Source of the DNA: Clostridium_AD sp036569345
GTDB lineage: Bacteria; Bacillota; Clostridia; Clostridiales; Clostridiaceae
Assembly (NCBI RefSeq): GCF_036569345.1
Contig: NZ_DATCQT010000150.1
Coordinates: 24,921 to 88,920 of the forward strand
DNA length: 64,000 bases
Direction: 5' to 3'
Shown here: positions 8,855-17,064 of the stretch, one piece after another
How positions within the stretch are numbered: the first letter of the stretch is position 1
Layout: every line of letters starts with the position of its first letter
The notes under the pieces: generated by a model
What the model was told of the DNA's origin: nothing
The model's input: the letters and a program-made list of their open reading frames with translations, nothing else
Database searches by the model: none
Program-made: the position numbers and the translations under genes

Positions 8855-9580
8855 ATGAGAATAATAGTTGTAGATAATTACGAGGAAATGAGTAAGAAAG
8901 CTGCTTTAATGATTGCAAGCCAGGTAACGTTAAAGCCTAATAGTGTATTGGGTCTTGCTACTGGAGATACTCCACTGGGTATGTATAAGGAATTAATTAA
9001 GTTGTATAATAAAAATGAAGTAGATTTTAAAGAGGTTAGAACCTTTAACTTGGATGAATATTATGGAATAGATAGAGAAAATCTTCAAAGTTATTATTAT
9101 TTTATGAATGCTAATTTATTTAATAGTATAAATATAGCTCGCGAAAATATTAATATGCCTGATGGTATGGCGAAAGATGTAAATGCTAGTTGCATAGAGT
9201 ATGAAAAGAATATAAAAGAACTTGGTGGAATAGATATGCAAGTGCTGGGTATAGGCGGCAATGGTCATATAGGTTTTAATGAACCAAATGTAAATTTTGA
9301 AGCAGAAACGCATTTAGTTAATCTTGATGAAGGGACAATTGAAGCTAATTCTAGGTTCTTTGATTCAATAGAGGATGTGCCAGTAAAAGCAATAAGTATG
9401 GGAATAAAGACAATAATGAACTCTAAAAAAATTATTCTACTTGCCAATGGAATAAACAAAGCAGAAGCTATAGAAAGAGCTGTTAAAGGTAAAATAAATC
9501 CTAATATACCAGCTTCAATTTTGCAACTTCATAATGATGTAACCATTATTTTAGATAAAGAAGCTGCTAGTGGTTTATAA
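8855..9580 (+). CDS. nagB: Glucosamine-6-phosphate deaminase
   Basis: NagB converts GlcN-6-P to fructose-6-P and ammonia, feeding amino sugars into glycolysis. The 241-residue length matches the short Gram-positive form that lacks the E. coli allosteric C-terminus. Motifs are LGLATGDTPLGMY (phosphate site), FNLDEYYG (catalytic Asp) and GIGGNGHIGFNEP (catalytic His). The start is ATG at 8855 after GAGGTGGTG. It is the last gene of the operon, with a strong terminator directly downstream. Confidence 0.95.
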   Translation: MRIIVVDNYEEMSKKAALMIASQVTLKPNSVLGLATGDTPLGMYKELIKLYNKNEVDFKEVRTFNLDEYYGIDRENLQSYYYFMNANLFNSINIARENINMPDGMAKDVNASCIEYEKNIKELGGIDMQVLGIGGNGHIGFNEPNVNFEAETHLVNLDEGTIEANSRFFDSIEDVPVKAISMGIKTIMNSKKIILLANGINKAEAIERAVKGKINPNIPASILQLHNDVTIILDKEAASGL

Positions 9581-9583
9581 AAA

Positions 9584-9627
9584 TGAAACACCTATACTAG
9601 ATAATCTAGTATAGGTGTTTCTTATTT
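9584..9627. terminator. Bidirectional terminator between nagB and the CBS gene
   Basis: Perfect 16-bp arms (9585-9600 and 9606-9621) with a 5-base loop, flanked by A-rich and T-rich tracts. The right arm ends right next to the last codon of the convergent CBS-domain gene. Confidence 0.92.
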
Positions 9628-10053
9628 AATCAAACTTTTCATTTCGTCTTTTTCGTATAATAAATTATAACAATAAGTTATTATATCACTTCTTTTAATT
9701 ATTCCAATAAAAACACCATTATCATCTACAACAGGAACAAAATTTTGATCTTTTGCTAGAGATATTAAGCTCTCTATGTCTGCATTAATTAATACTGCTT
9801 TGTTAGAGACGTGCCTCGGGATATCTTCAATTGAAATTTTACTTGTATCATTAAAATTTAAATTTGGAGTATTTTTTAATTTCCATAATAAATCACCTTC
9901 AGTTAATGTACCTACATAATTACCACTCTCATTTATCAATGGAACAGATGTATACCTATGATATTCCATTCGTTCTAGTGCTTGTCTCATTGTAGAACTT
10001 AGTTTTTCATAAATAACTTCATTTTTAGGTGTAAGAAAAAAGGCTATGTTCAT
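9622..10053 (-). CDS. Two-CBS-domain protein
   Basis: 143 residues made almost wholly of two CBS repeats (about 10-60 and 75-130), seen as TSVPLINESGNYVGTLTEGDLL and FVPVVDDNGVFIGIIKRSDII. Tandem CBS pairs bind adenine nucleotides (AMP, ATP, c-di-AMP and others) and act as regulatory modules. No catalytic domain is attached. The start is ATG at 10053 with GGATGG upstream. The partner and ligand cannot be named from the sequence; the layout is like the small Firmicute proteins YkuL/DarB. Confidence 0.85.
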   Translation of the reverse strand: MNIAFFLTPKNEVIYEKLSSTMRQALERMEYHRYTSVPLINESGNYVGTLTEGDLLWKLKNTPNLNFNDTSKISIEDIPRHVSNKAVLINADIESLISLAKDQNFVPVVDDNGVFIGIIKRSDIITYCYNLLYEKDEMKSLIK

Positions 10054-10178
10054 ATTTACCCATCCTTTAAAGATTTTTTAGTTTATTGTGTCATTATCTA
10101 ACAACATCATTATAACATGTTTAATAGATTAATTTATAAATATTCTATTAAATATCTCCATTTTTACCCTAAATTTGG

Positions 10179-11522
10179 TTAAACTTTAATTCCAATTTTT
10201 ACTACAGTTTTAAGTTTCCATTTACCTTTTTTAAACCTTATGCAATATAACGTGCCCCGAACGACCCAATCAATTATCATACCTATCCAAACCCCTATAA
10301 GTCCAAAATTTAAAACAACTCCCAATAGATAACCTAACGTAATTCTAAAAAGCCACATTCCTATAATCGTTGTCACTAGTGTGTATTTTACATCTCCTGC
10401 ACCTTTTAGCCCTGAAGGTAGCACAAAGGATATAGACCATAAGGGGATACACGCAGAATTTACTATAAGTACAACTGATGCCAAGTGAATTATTTCTTTA
10501 TTAGTGGTAAATAGTGATACGATATTTCTAGCGAAAGGTATAGATATTAAGGCTATCACAGTTAAAAAAATAGTTGAAAGTACAGTAATATAAGATAGAG
10601 CACCCTCAGCCTCTTTAGTTTCGCCTCTTCCCATATATTTTCCAACAAGAGCGGTAGCTGCAATACATAGTGAATTCCCTGGTACATTTAGCATAGTAGC
10701 AACGGAACCAGCAATTGCATTTGAGGCAATTGCTATAGTTCCCATATCTACTATAAAAATTTGAGTAATTAACTTTCCACCATTAAAAAGCAAGGACTCT
10801 ACACTTGCAGGTAATCCAATTCCAAAGATAAGTTTTAATAATGATTTATCAAATTTGAATTTTTTTAGGTTTGTAAGTTTTAGGATTTTTGAACCACGCA
10901 AAAGTACTGTTAATATAATTATACCTCCACTAACCCTTGCAATAGCTATACCAAGTGCTGCACCTACTATTCCCAGACCTAAAACATTAATAAATATGTA
11001 TGTTAAAGTCACATTTATAATATTCATAAAGATACTAACCTTCATAGGTGTTTTTGTATCTCCAGCTCCACGTAGTAGTCCATTTGAAACTAAATCAATA
11101 GTTATCAAAGGATAGGTAAGTAAGGTTATGCCTAAATATGTATGTGCATTACTTATTACGTCAGCCTCAGCGCTTCCAAAAAGCATCGCAATTATAGGCC
11201 CTTGGAATATAAACATTATAGTAGTTACTATAAAAGTAATTATAAGTCCAGAAAAAAGCGCCTGTTTCATAGTAGCGTTAGCCTTTTTTATATTTCCCTG
11301 CCCAACAAACTGAGCTACAACAACCATACCGCCAATTGCAAGTGCAGAAAAAAATGCTATAAATATATTGTTTATGGCATCTACCATTCCAATGGCAGAA
11401 ACCGCTTCTTTTCCTATATGACCAGCCATCATAGTATTTATCATGCCTAAAGATATAACAAATAATTGTTCTGTCATTATTGGAATTGCTAGATTAAATA
11501 CATCTTTACGTATCCATTTCAT
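10179..11522 (-). CDS. MATE-family efflux transporter
   Basis: A 447-residue membrane protein with about 12 hydrophobic segments in two homologous halves. It opens with the family pattern IPIMTEQLFVISLGMINTMMAGHIGKEAVSAIG, quoted here only by its key residues (PIMTEQ, MAGHIG), and contains GLLRGAGDTKTPM and LVGKYMGRG. MATE proteins use Na+ or H+ gradients to export cationic drugs or metabolites; the substrate cannot be predicted. It is encoded alone, with the EamA transporter 127 bases upstream on the same strand. Confidence 0.9.
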   Translation of the reverse strand: MKWIRKDVFNLAIPIMTEQLFVISLGMINTMMAGHIGKEAVSAIGMVDAINNIFIAFFSALAIGGMVVVAQFVGQGNIKKANATMKQALFSGLIITFIVTTIMFIFQGPIIAMLFGSAEADVISNAHTYLGITLLTYPLITIDLVSNGLLRGAGDTKTPMKVSIFMNIINVTLTYIFINVLGLGIVGAALGIAIARVSGGIIILTVLLRGSKILKLTNLKKFKFDKSLLKLIFGIGLPASVESLLFNGGKLITQIFIVDMGTIAIASNAIAGSVATMLNVPGNSLCIAATALVGKYMGRGETKEAEGALSYITVLSTIFLTVIALISIPFARNIVSLFTTNKEIIHLASVVLIVNSACIPLWSISFVLPSGLKGAGDVKYTLVTTIIGMWLFRITLGYLLGVVLNFGLIGVWIGMIIDWVVRGTLYCIRFKKGKWKLKTVVKIGIKV

Positions 11523-11649
11523 TTATGTCGCCTCTTATCTAATTTAATAATATACATTATAACATTATTATTAAATAGATTCATTCATTGTTTAATTTAA
11601 TTAGAATGGATTTAATTAATTATATTATAATATTTTATAAAAAATAAAT

Positions 11650-12549
11650 TTATGGAGCAACAGATATTTTTTTTCTTTTTAAAAAGTTCAGCTTAGTTTC
11701 TGTTGTTATAATTGCAATAAATATAATTAAACATCCTAAAACCATTTTTAATGTGAATATTTCATTAAGCATTATAACAGATAAAATAGAACCGAAAACA
11801 GATTCTAAACATAAGATAATAGCAGCATGGGTAGGTGTGGTATATTTTTGTGCTAAATTTTGTACAAGAAATGCAAGCATTGTGCTAAAAATACCCAAGT
11901 AACCAATTGCAAATATCGTATTTGAATTCAAAACTTGCGGTATTGGTTCATAAATTAAAGCAGCTATAATTGAAAATACTGCAGCGGAACCTAGTTGTAT
12001 TATTACAAGTGATATAACATCTACTTTTGGTGCGAAAAATCCAACAGCAACTATATGGGCTGCGAAAAATACTGCACATAATAAAGTCAAACTATCCCCG
12101 AGTCCAAGATAAAGTCCTCCATCTAAGGTAAGCATTCCTATTCCAACAAAACATAATAAAGCAGATATTAATGAATAACCATCTGGTTTCTTTTTGCTTA
12201 TAGCCCAATAAAGAAAGGGAACAATTACTACGTTTGTTCCAGTCAAAAAGGCATTTTTACCAGCAGTTGTATATTTCATACCTACAGTCTGAGCAGCAAA
12301 TCCTAAAAAGAGAAGAAGTCCAACAAAGGTTCCAACCTTTAAATCATTTTTAGTGAAATGTTTAATTTTTTTTCGCAAAATCAATAACATAATTAATACA
12401 GATATTCCAAAACGCATTGCCATTATATAAAAAGGCGTAATATTATCTAAAGCACCTTTTACAGCTATAAAACCACCACCCCAAACAATTGCTACTAGTA
12501 GCAAAGAAATGTCAGCTAATATACTCTTTTTTTTGTCGGGATTATTCAT
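11650..12549 (-). CDS. EamA/DMT-superfamily transporter
   Basis: 299 residues with about ten predicted membrane helices in two EamA repeats: the first starts LLLVAIVWGGGFIAVKGAL, the second lies near FFAAHIVAVG through the SVFGSILSVIMLNE segment. The family contains metabolite and amino-acid exporters and nucleotide-sugar carriers; no substrate is suggested by the neighbours. The start is ATG at 12549, with AGGAGT upstream. Confidence 0.88.
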   Translation of the reverse strand: MNNPDKKKSILADISLLLVAIVWGGGFIAVKGALDNITPFYIMAMRFGISVLIMLLILRKKIKHFTKNDLKVGTFVGLLLFLGFAAQTVGMKYTTAGKNAFLTGTNVVIVPFLYWAISKKKPDGYSLISALLCFVGIGMLTLDGGLYLGLGDSLTLLCAVFFAAHIVAVGFFAPKVDVISLVIIQLGSAAVFSIIAALIYEPIPQVLNSNTIFAIGYLGIFSTMLAFLVQNLAQKYTTPTHAAIILCLESVFGSILSVIMLNEIFTLKMVLGCLIIFIAIITTETKLNFLKRKKISVAP

Positions 12550-12692
12550 GGTTAGGACTCCTTTACAATGCGAAACATCATAAAAAATAACTAGTAGTTT
12601 AAATAATATATTTCTTATGATGATTAGATCGATTATTAAATTATTCTAAAGTTTTAAATTTATATTCATTATTTAGGTATATTTTGCTGTCA

Positions 12693-13760
12693 CTAAGCTA
12701 GAAGTTCTGTAATAAATAATTCTTTTTCTTCACTTAAATCAATAAAATTTAAATCCACAGATATTAGAGGTTTAGAAATATTATTTATGTCTATCTTAAT
12801 TATCTTTCCAATAGTACCATTATTAAGTTTTATCATTTCGCCGGTGTAGTAATTTGGCATTTGTTTTATAAAAGTAGTTAGATAATTAAAATCTAATAAA
12901 CCTATACATTCATGCCTCATAATCTCTAATACATTTAGGGGATTTTGTTTTTTACTATAGACTCTATCAGAGGTCATAGCATCAAACATATCTGTAATTG
13001 CTATTATTTTTGCAAAAGCACTAATTTTATCTTCTTTTAAACCAAGGGGATAGCCCGATCCATCTAAACGTTCATGATGAGTCAGAACACCTGAAAGTAC
13101 AGACTCATCTAAAAAAGGAACATTTTTCAAAAGATTATAAGAGTAAAGTGAATGTTTTTTAATTTCATCAAATTCTGATTTTGTAAGTTTAGATGGCTTA
13201 TTTAATATAGTTTGGTCAACTTCCGTTTTACCGATATCATGGAGAAAAGCGGTATAAGTCAAAAGTGTTAAATCTTTTTTAGATAAATTAAGCCAATTTC
13301 CTAACATTGAACTTAAAAGTGCAACATTTACACAATGACGTGTAAGATATTCGTCTATATTTCTAGAATTTGTTATACTCTTTAAAATAGCACCATAATC
13401 ATGCAGGTTATCTAAAATTTCTTTAGACATAATTTTTATTTCTGTTAAGTCTGGCTGAGCATTTTTTTGTAGGCTATTTAAAAATCTATCTATCTTATTT
13501 GTGAATTGATTTAATATATTTTCTGTTTGAATTAAACTCTGCTTTCTTGAACTTTGCACATTAGGAGCTAAGATTTCTTCTTCACTCGCATAAATAGAAA
13601 TAGCGTTTGATGGGTAAAATTCTACTATTTTTTTAATTATTGAACTATTTAATGCAATTTTTTTAGCAACTAAAGTTAAACCGTTTAGTATTAAATCTTC
13701 AGATAAAATCATGTTTGGTTTCAGATCGTAAATACTTATATTTTTAATTTTTGGGTTCAT
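12693..13760 (-). CDS. HD-GYP domain protein, probable c-di-GMP phosphodiesterase
   Basis: 355 residues. The N-terminal part (1 to about 125) is helical and unassigned. From about 130 to 300 is an HD-GYP domain with HDIGKTEVDQTILNKPSKL, HHERLDGSGYPLG (the GYP signature is complete) and DMFDAMTSDRVY. Such proteins hydrolyse c-di-GMP to pGpG or GMP at a metal centre. The C-terminal 50 residues form a small beta-rich tail. A GGDEF cyclase at 27637-28713 makes the opposite activity available in this window. The start is ATG at 13760 with AGGAGG upstream. Confidence 0.88.
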   Translation of the reverse strand: MNPKIKNISIYDLKPNMILSEDLILNGLTLVAKKIALNSSIIKKIVEFYPSNAISIYASEEEILAPNVQSSRKQSLIQTENILNQFTNKIDRFLNSLQKNAQPDLTEIKIMSKEILDNLHDYGAILKSITNSRNIDEYLTRHCVNVALLSSMLGNWLNLSKKDLTLLTYTAFLHDIGKTEVDQTILNKPSKLTKSEFDEIKKHSLYSYNLLKNVPFLDESVLSGVLTHHERLDGSGYPLGLKEDKISAFAKIIAITDMFDAMTSDRVYSKKQNPLNVLEIMRHECIGLLDFNYLTTFIKQMPNYYTGEMIKLNNGTIGKIIKIDINNISKPLISVDLNFIDLSEEKELFITELLA

Positions 13761-13893
13761 AGATACATCCTCCTCAAAAAAAATTGATAACTTCTGCTGA
13801 ATTACTTAAATGTAAGTGGATAAACTATATATTCTAATAACTTTATTTTATCATATAAACTGACATAAGCCTAAATGAATGTTTTATTATTTA

Positions 13894-13922
13894 TTGACTT
13901 TGATAATTAAGATATTTATAAT
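13894..13922 (+). promoter_or_regulatory. Promoter of nifS-thiI
   Basis: TTGACT (13894-13899), a 17-base spacer and TATAAT (13917-13922). It leaves a leader of about 155 bases that includes the four tandem palindromes at 13993-14060. The rest of the 13761-14083 gap shows nothing else recognisable. Confidence 0.75.
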
Positions 13923-13992
13923 TGATAAAGTAGAGCAAAATAGTAAGAATTAATATAGATAATTTAGTGATGCAGTTTTGAAGAAAATGAAC

Positions 13993-14060
13993 AGTTCCGC
14001 AGGTAATGCAGTACCACAGGTAATTCATTACCAAAGGTAATTCATTACCAAAGGTAATGA
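13993..14060 (+). repeat. Four tandem 17-bp palindromic units in the nifS leader
   Basis: Units start at 13993, 14010, 14027 and 14044. The last two are nearly identical (ATTACCAAAGGTAATTC and ATTACCAAAGGTAATGA); the first two are diverged (AGTTCCGCAGGTAATGC, AGTACCACAGGTAATTC). Each unit is an ACC-n-GGT palindrome able to fold into a small hairpin. The array ends a few bases before the ribosome binding site of nifS. Confidence 0.9.
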
Positions 14061-14083
14061 TTAATGAGGAGAGAGATAAAAAC

Positions 14084-15241
14084 ATGGAAATATATTTAGA
14101 TAACAGTGCAACTACCAAACCTTATGAAGAGGTTATTGAGGCCGTATGTAGTACTATGAGAAATTATTATGGAAATCCATCTTCAGCACATAGTTTAGGG
14201 TTTAAGGCAGAGCAAAAACTTAGAGAGATGCGATTAAATATTGCTAAAAGCATAAATGCTAGTAGTGAGGAAATAATATTTACATCAGGGGGAAGTGAAA
14301 GTAATAATTTTCTTATAAAGGGGTTTTCTAAACTCTCGTTAAATAAATTAACTGCTAATATAATAACTACTAAAATTGAACATCCAAGTGTATTAAACAC
14401 TTTTAAGGAATTAGAAAATACGGGAATAAAAGTTACTTATATTGATGTAAATGATAATGGTAGAATTGATGTAGAAAGACTTATAGAAAGCATTAATAAA
14501 GACACTCAAATTGTTAGCATAATGCATGTAAACAATGAAGTAGGGGTAGTGCAGGATATTGAGCTTATTGGAAAACTAATTAAAGAAAAAAGTAGTAGGG
14601 TTAAATTTCATGTAGATGCAGTGCAAAGTTATGGAAAACTTCCTATTGATGTACAAAAGTCTCATATTGATTTATTATCTACTAGTGCACATAAAATACA
14701 TGGACCAAGAGGAATTGGATTTGCATATATAAGGAAAGGACTTATCCCTAGTAGTTTGATAAATGGTGGAGGACAAGAAAGAAATCTAAGATCTGGAACA
14801 GAAAATCTTGCTGGGATTGTAGGATTTTCAGTAGCTGCTGAGATTATTAACAAAAATAGACATGAAAATTTCAACAAAGTTTTGGAGGTAAAGAAATATT
14901 TTATAGAAAAACTGTCTAAGATAGAAGATGTTATAATTAACAGTAAACTAGATGATAATTTTACACCTTATATACTTAGTGTTTCATTTGGGGGAGTTAA
15001 AGGAGAGGTACTACTTCATTCTTTAGAAGAGAAAGGCATATATGTGTCTACAGGTTCGGCATGTTCTTCTAAAAGTCATAAAAGCAGTGAAGTTTTAGCA
15101 GCCATTGGAAGAACTCTAGAGCAGCAAGGTGGAACTATAAGATTTAGTTTTTCTGAGTATAATAATAAAGAGGAAATAGACTATGTTATAATTGAGTTAG
15201 AAAAATCACTTAAATTTTTGAGAAAGTTCTACAAAAGATAA
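14084..15241 (+). CDS. nifS: Cysteine desulfurase, NifS/IscS family
   Basis: A PLP enzyme that removes sulfur from cysteine as an enzyme-bound persulfide. It has 385 residues. PLP lysine Lys204 is in STSAHKIHGPRG, and the persulfide Cys327 is in the loop STGSACSSKSHKSS. I chose ATG at 14084, with GAGGAGAGAG just upstream; an in-frame ATG at 14057 lies inside the tandem repeat and has no binding site. It is followed 56 bases later by thiI. In Bacillus and clostridia the desulfurase next to thiI (NifZ type) supplies sulfur for 4-thiouridine in tRNA rather than general Fe-S assembly. Confidence 0.93.
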   Translation: MEIYLDNSATTKPYEEVIEAVCSTMRNYYGNPSSAHSLGFKAEQKLREMRLNIAKSINASSEEIIFTSGGSESNNFLIKGFSKLSLNKLTANIITTKIEHPSVLNTFKELENTGIKVTYIDVNDNGRIDVERLIESINKDTQIVSIMHVNNEVGVVQDIELIGKLIKEKSSRVKFHVDAVQSYGKLPIDVQKSHIDLLSTSAHKIHGPRGIGFAYIRKGLIPSSLINGGGQERNLRSGTENLAGIVGFSVAAEIINKNRHENFNKVLEVKKYFIEKLSKIEDVIINSKLDDNFTPYILSVSFGGVKGEVLLHSLEEKGIYVSTGSACSSKSHKSSEVLAAIGRTLEQQGGTIRFSFSEYNNKEEIDYVIIELEKSLKFLRKFYKR

Positions 15242-15243
15242 AT

Positions 15244-15261
15244 CATCACCTAAAGGTGATG
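15244..15261 (+). repeat. Short palindrome in the nifS-thiI gap
   Basis: CATCACC, four bases, GGTGATG: a perfect 7-bp stem placed four bases after the nifS stop. The same stem occurs at 40983-40999 inside the rnf operon. It is too short of a T-run to be a good terminator. Confidence 0.75.
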
Positions 15262-15297
15262 TTTTAGTTATTATAATAAACAGAGGAGCGAGAAAAG

Positions 15298-16440
15298 ATG
15301 AAAAAATTAGTACTAGTAAAATTTGCCCCTGAGATATTTTTAAAAGGGCTCAACAGAGGTAAATTTGAAAAAAAACTTAAAGATAATATAAAAAATGTAA
15401 TTAGAGATTTAAATTACGAATTTGTTGAGGACCAAGGAAGATGGTTTATATATTCTGATGTGATGGAGAAAATTATAGAGAAGGTTAAGAATGTTTTTGG
15501 AGTAATGGAGGTATGTATAGTTACGCAGGTTGAAGCTTCTTTGGATTCTATTGAAAAGCAAGCTCTTTTAGAGCTAGTAGATAGTCCAGCTAAAACATTT
15601 AAAGTAGAAACCAATAGAGCAAATAAAAACTTTACTCCAGGTTCTATGGACGTAAGTAGAAAAGTAGGAGCTTATATATTACAAAATAATAAAGATGTAA
15701 ATGTAGATGTTCATAATCCAGACTGTTTTATAAATGTTGAAATAAGAAATATGGCATATATTTATTCTAAAAGAATAAAGGCAGTGTGTGGATTACCTTA
15801 TGGAATGAATGGTAGCACCATGCTTATGTTATCAGGCGGCATAGATTCACCTGTAGCAGGCTATATGATGGCAAGACGTGGAGTAGAACTTCATGCAGTT
15901 TATTATCATAGCCACCCATATACTAGTGAGAGGGCAAAGGATAAAGTAAAACAATTAACTAATATATTAAAAGAGTACACAGGAAAATTGACTTTATATG
16001 TAGTACCATTCACTGAAATTCAAATGCAGATAATAGAAAAATGTAGAGAAGACGAATTAACAATAATTATGAGAAGATTTATGATGAGGCTTGCATGTGC
16101 TCTAGCTGAAAAATATGGTATAAATTCAGTAACTACTGGAGAAAGCATAGGTCAAGTAGCTAGTCAGACTATGGAAGGACTTGTAGTAAGTGATGATGTT
16201 TCCGATAGACCAGTATTTAGGCCACTTATTGCTATGGATAAAGTAGATATTATAGATGTTTCAAGGAAAATAGAAACTTATGAGACCTCAATTTTACCTT
16301 ATGAGGATTGTTGCACAATTTTTGTTCCTAAACATCCAAAAACAAAACCGAGATTAATTGAGATAATTAAGTCTGAATCAGTTTTAGATATTGATTCTCT
16401 TGTTGAGAAGGCTATTTTGGAAATGGAAATATATAAATAA
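15298..16440 (+). CDS. thiI: tRNA 4-thiouridine synthetase ThiI
   Basis: ThiI adenylates uridine 8 of tRNA and transfers sulfur to it from the desulfurase. It is a 380-residue protein with an N-terminal ferredoxin-like/THUMP region (about 1-165) and an ATP pyrophosphatase domain with the PP-loop LSGGIDSPVAGYM near residue 180. It lacks the C-terminal rhodanese domain of the E. coli enzyme, as is usual in Firmicutes. It carries EDCCTIFVPKHPKTKP near the end. The start is ATG at 15298 after AGAGGAGCG. Co-transcription with nifS is likely. Confidence 0.94.
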   Translation: MKKLVLVKFAPEIFLKGLNRGKFEKKLKDNIKNVIRDLNYEFVEDQGRWFIYSDVMEKIIEKVKNVFGVMEVCIVTQVEASLDSIEKQALLELVDSPAKTFKVETNRANKNFTPGSMDVSRKVGAYILQNNKDVNVDVHNPDCFINVEIRNMAYIYSKRIKAVCGLPYGMNGSTMLMLSGGIDSPVAGYMMARRGVELHAVYYHSHPYTSERAKDKVKQLTNILKEYTGKLTLYVVPFTEIQMQIIEKCREDELTIIMRRFMMRLACALAEKYGINSVTTGESIGQVASQTMEGLVVSDDVSDRPVFRPLIAMDKVDIIDVSRKIETYETSILPYEDCCTIFVPKHPKTKPRLIEIIKSESVLDIDSLVEKAILEMEIYK

Positions 16441-16540
16441 ATATATAAAAAATATTAATGTTAATTAACTTATAATGTGTATTAAATCAGATAAAGTGTA
16501 AATAATATCAGATGAAATAAGCATTTAAGGGGTGATTAAC

Positions 16541-16633
16541 ATGGCTAAAAAAGGAACAGAAAAAAGATCAGGTTCAAAGGACACAAAAGATAAAACTCAG
16601 AAAAAGAATCAAAAGGGAAATACAGTTAAATAA
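16541..16633 (+). CDS. Very small basic hypothetical peptide (30 aa)
   Basis: ATG at 16541 follows AAGGGGTGATTAAC, and the frame runs 30 codons to TAA. The product is almost only Lys, Thr, Ser, Gln, Gly and Asn (begins MAKKGTEKRSGSKDTKDK), so it should be disordered and highly basic. A strong hairpin terminator at 16675-16727 follows, which makes an independent little gene plausible. No family is recognised. A similar small Lys/Asn-rich frame with a good binding site occurs at 22064-22198. Confidence 0.55.
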   Translation: MAKKGTEKRSGSKDTKDKTQKKNQKGNTVK

Positions 16634-16674
16634 CTAATACTATAAAAAATTAAACATGTAATTAATCTTTAACA

Positions 16675-16727
16675 AAAAAGTAAGCTAACAAAATGATTTC
16701 TCATTACTGCTAGCTTACTTTTATTTT
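16675..16727 (+). terminator. Terminator after the 30-residue gene
   Basis: Arms 16677-16688 (AAAAGTAAGCTA) and 16711-16722 are perfectly complementary, followed by a T-rich stretch. Confidence 0.8.
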
Positions 16728-16931
16728 GTAGAAATATAGATAATAAATATTGAAATTATGAAGAGTTTATTATTTTAAGGGATTTAAAACAATAAAAAAA
16801 ATGTAGAAAAATATTGAAAAAAGTAATAATTCATGATAACATAAATGTAACATTTGTTATGTATATATTATTAATAAACAGTGTGAATTTATGTGTAAAA
16901 GTTTACAAAAAACTAAATAATAATCAAATTT

Positions 16932-16960
16932 GCGTGTTACTGATATAATCAGGCATGAGC
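16932..16960 (+). promoter_or_regulatory. Ribonucleic antiterminator (RAT) in the ptsG leader
   Basis: GTGTTACTGAT, ATA, ATCAGGCATGAGC folds into a two-part stem (CTGAT/ATCAG plus CGTG/CATG) and closely resembles the RAT elements bound by BglG/SacY/GlcT-type antiterminators, in particular the GlcT target of Bacillus ptsG. Its 3' half (16951-16960) is also the first ten bases of the terminator stem, so the two folds exclude each other. The gene for the binding protein is not in this window. Confidence 0.85.
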
Positions 16961-17030
16961 GAAAGTCATTAAAATATTATAGTCACCATTAGGTGAAACT
17001 ATAATTATGACTTTGCTTATGCCTTTTATT
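16951..17030 (+). terminator. Leader terminator (attenuator) upstream of ptsG
   Basis: A long imperfect hairpin: 16951-16983 pairs with 16996-17024, closed by AGGCAT/ATGCCT and followed by TTTTATTTTTG. It ends about 40 bases before the ptsG start. It overlaps the RAT element. The rest of the gap 16634-17064 is AT-rich, and I could not place a promoter in it with confidence. Confidence 0.85.
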
Positions 17031-17064
17031 TTTGTTAACATTCCAACAAAAGAGGAGAATATAA

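Noticed and set aside
16944..16949. TATAAT as an extended -10 promoter box of ptsG
   Set aside because: It lies inside the RAT hairpin, so transcription must begin further upstream; the RNA element explains the sequence better.
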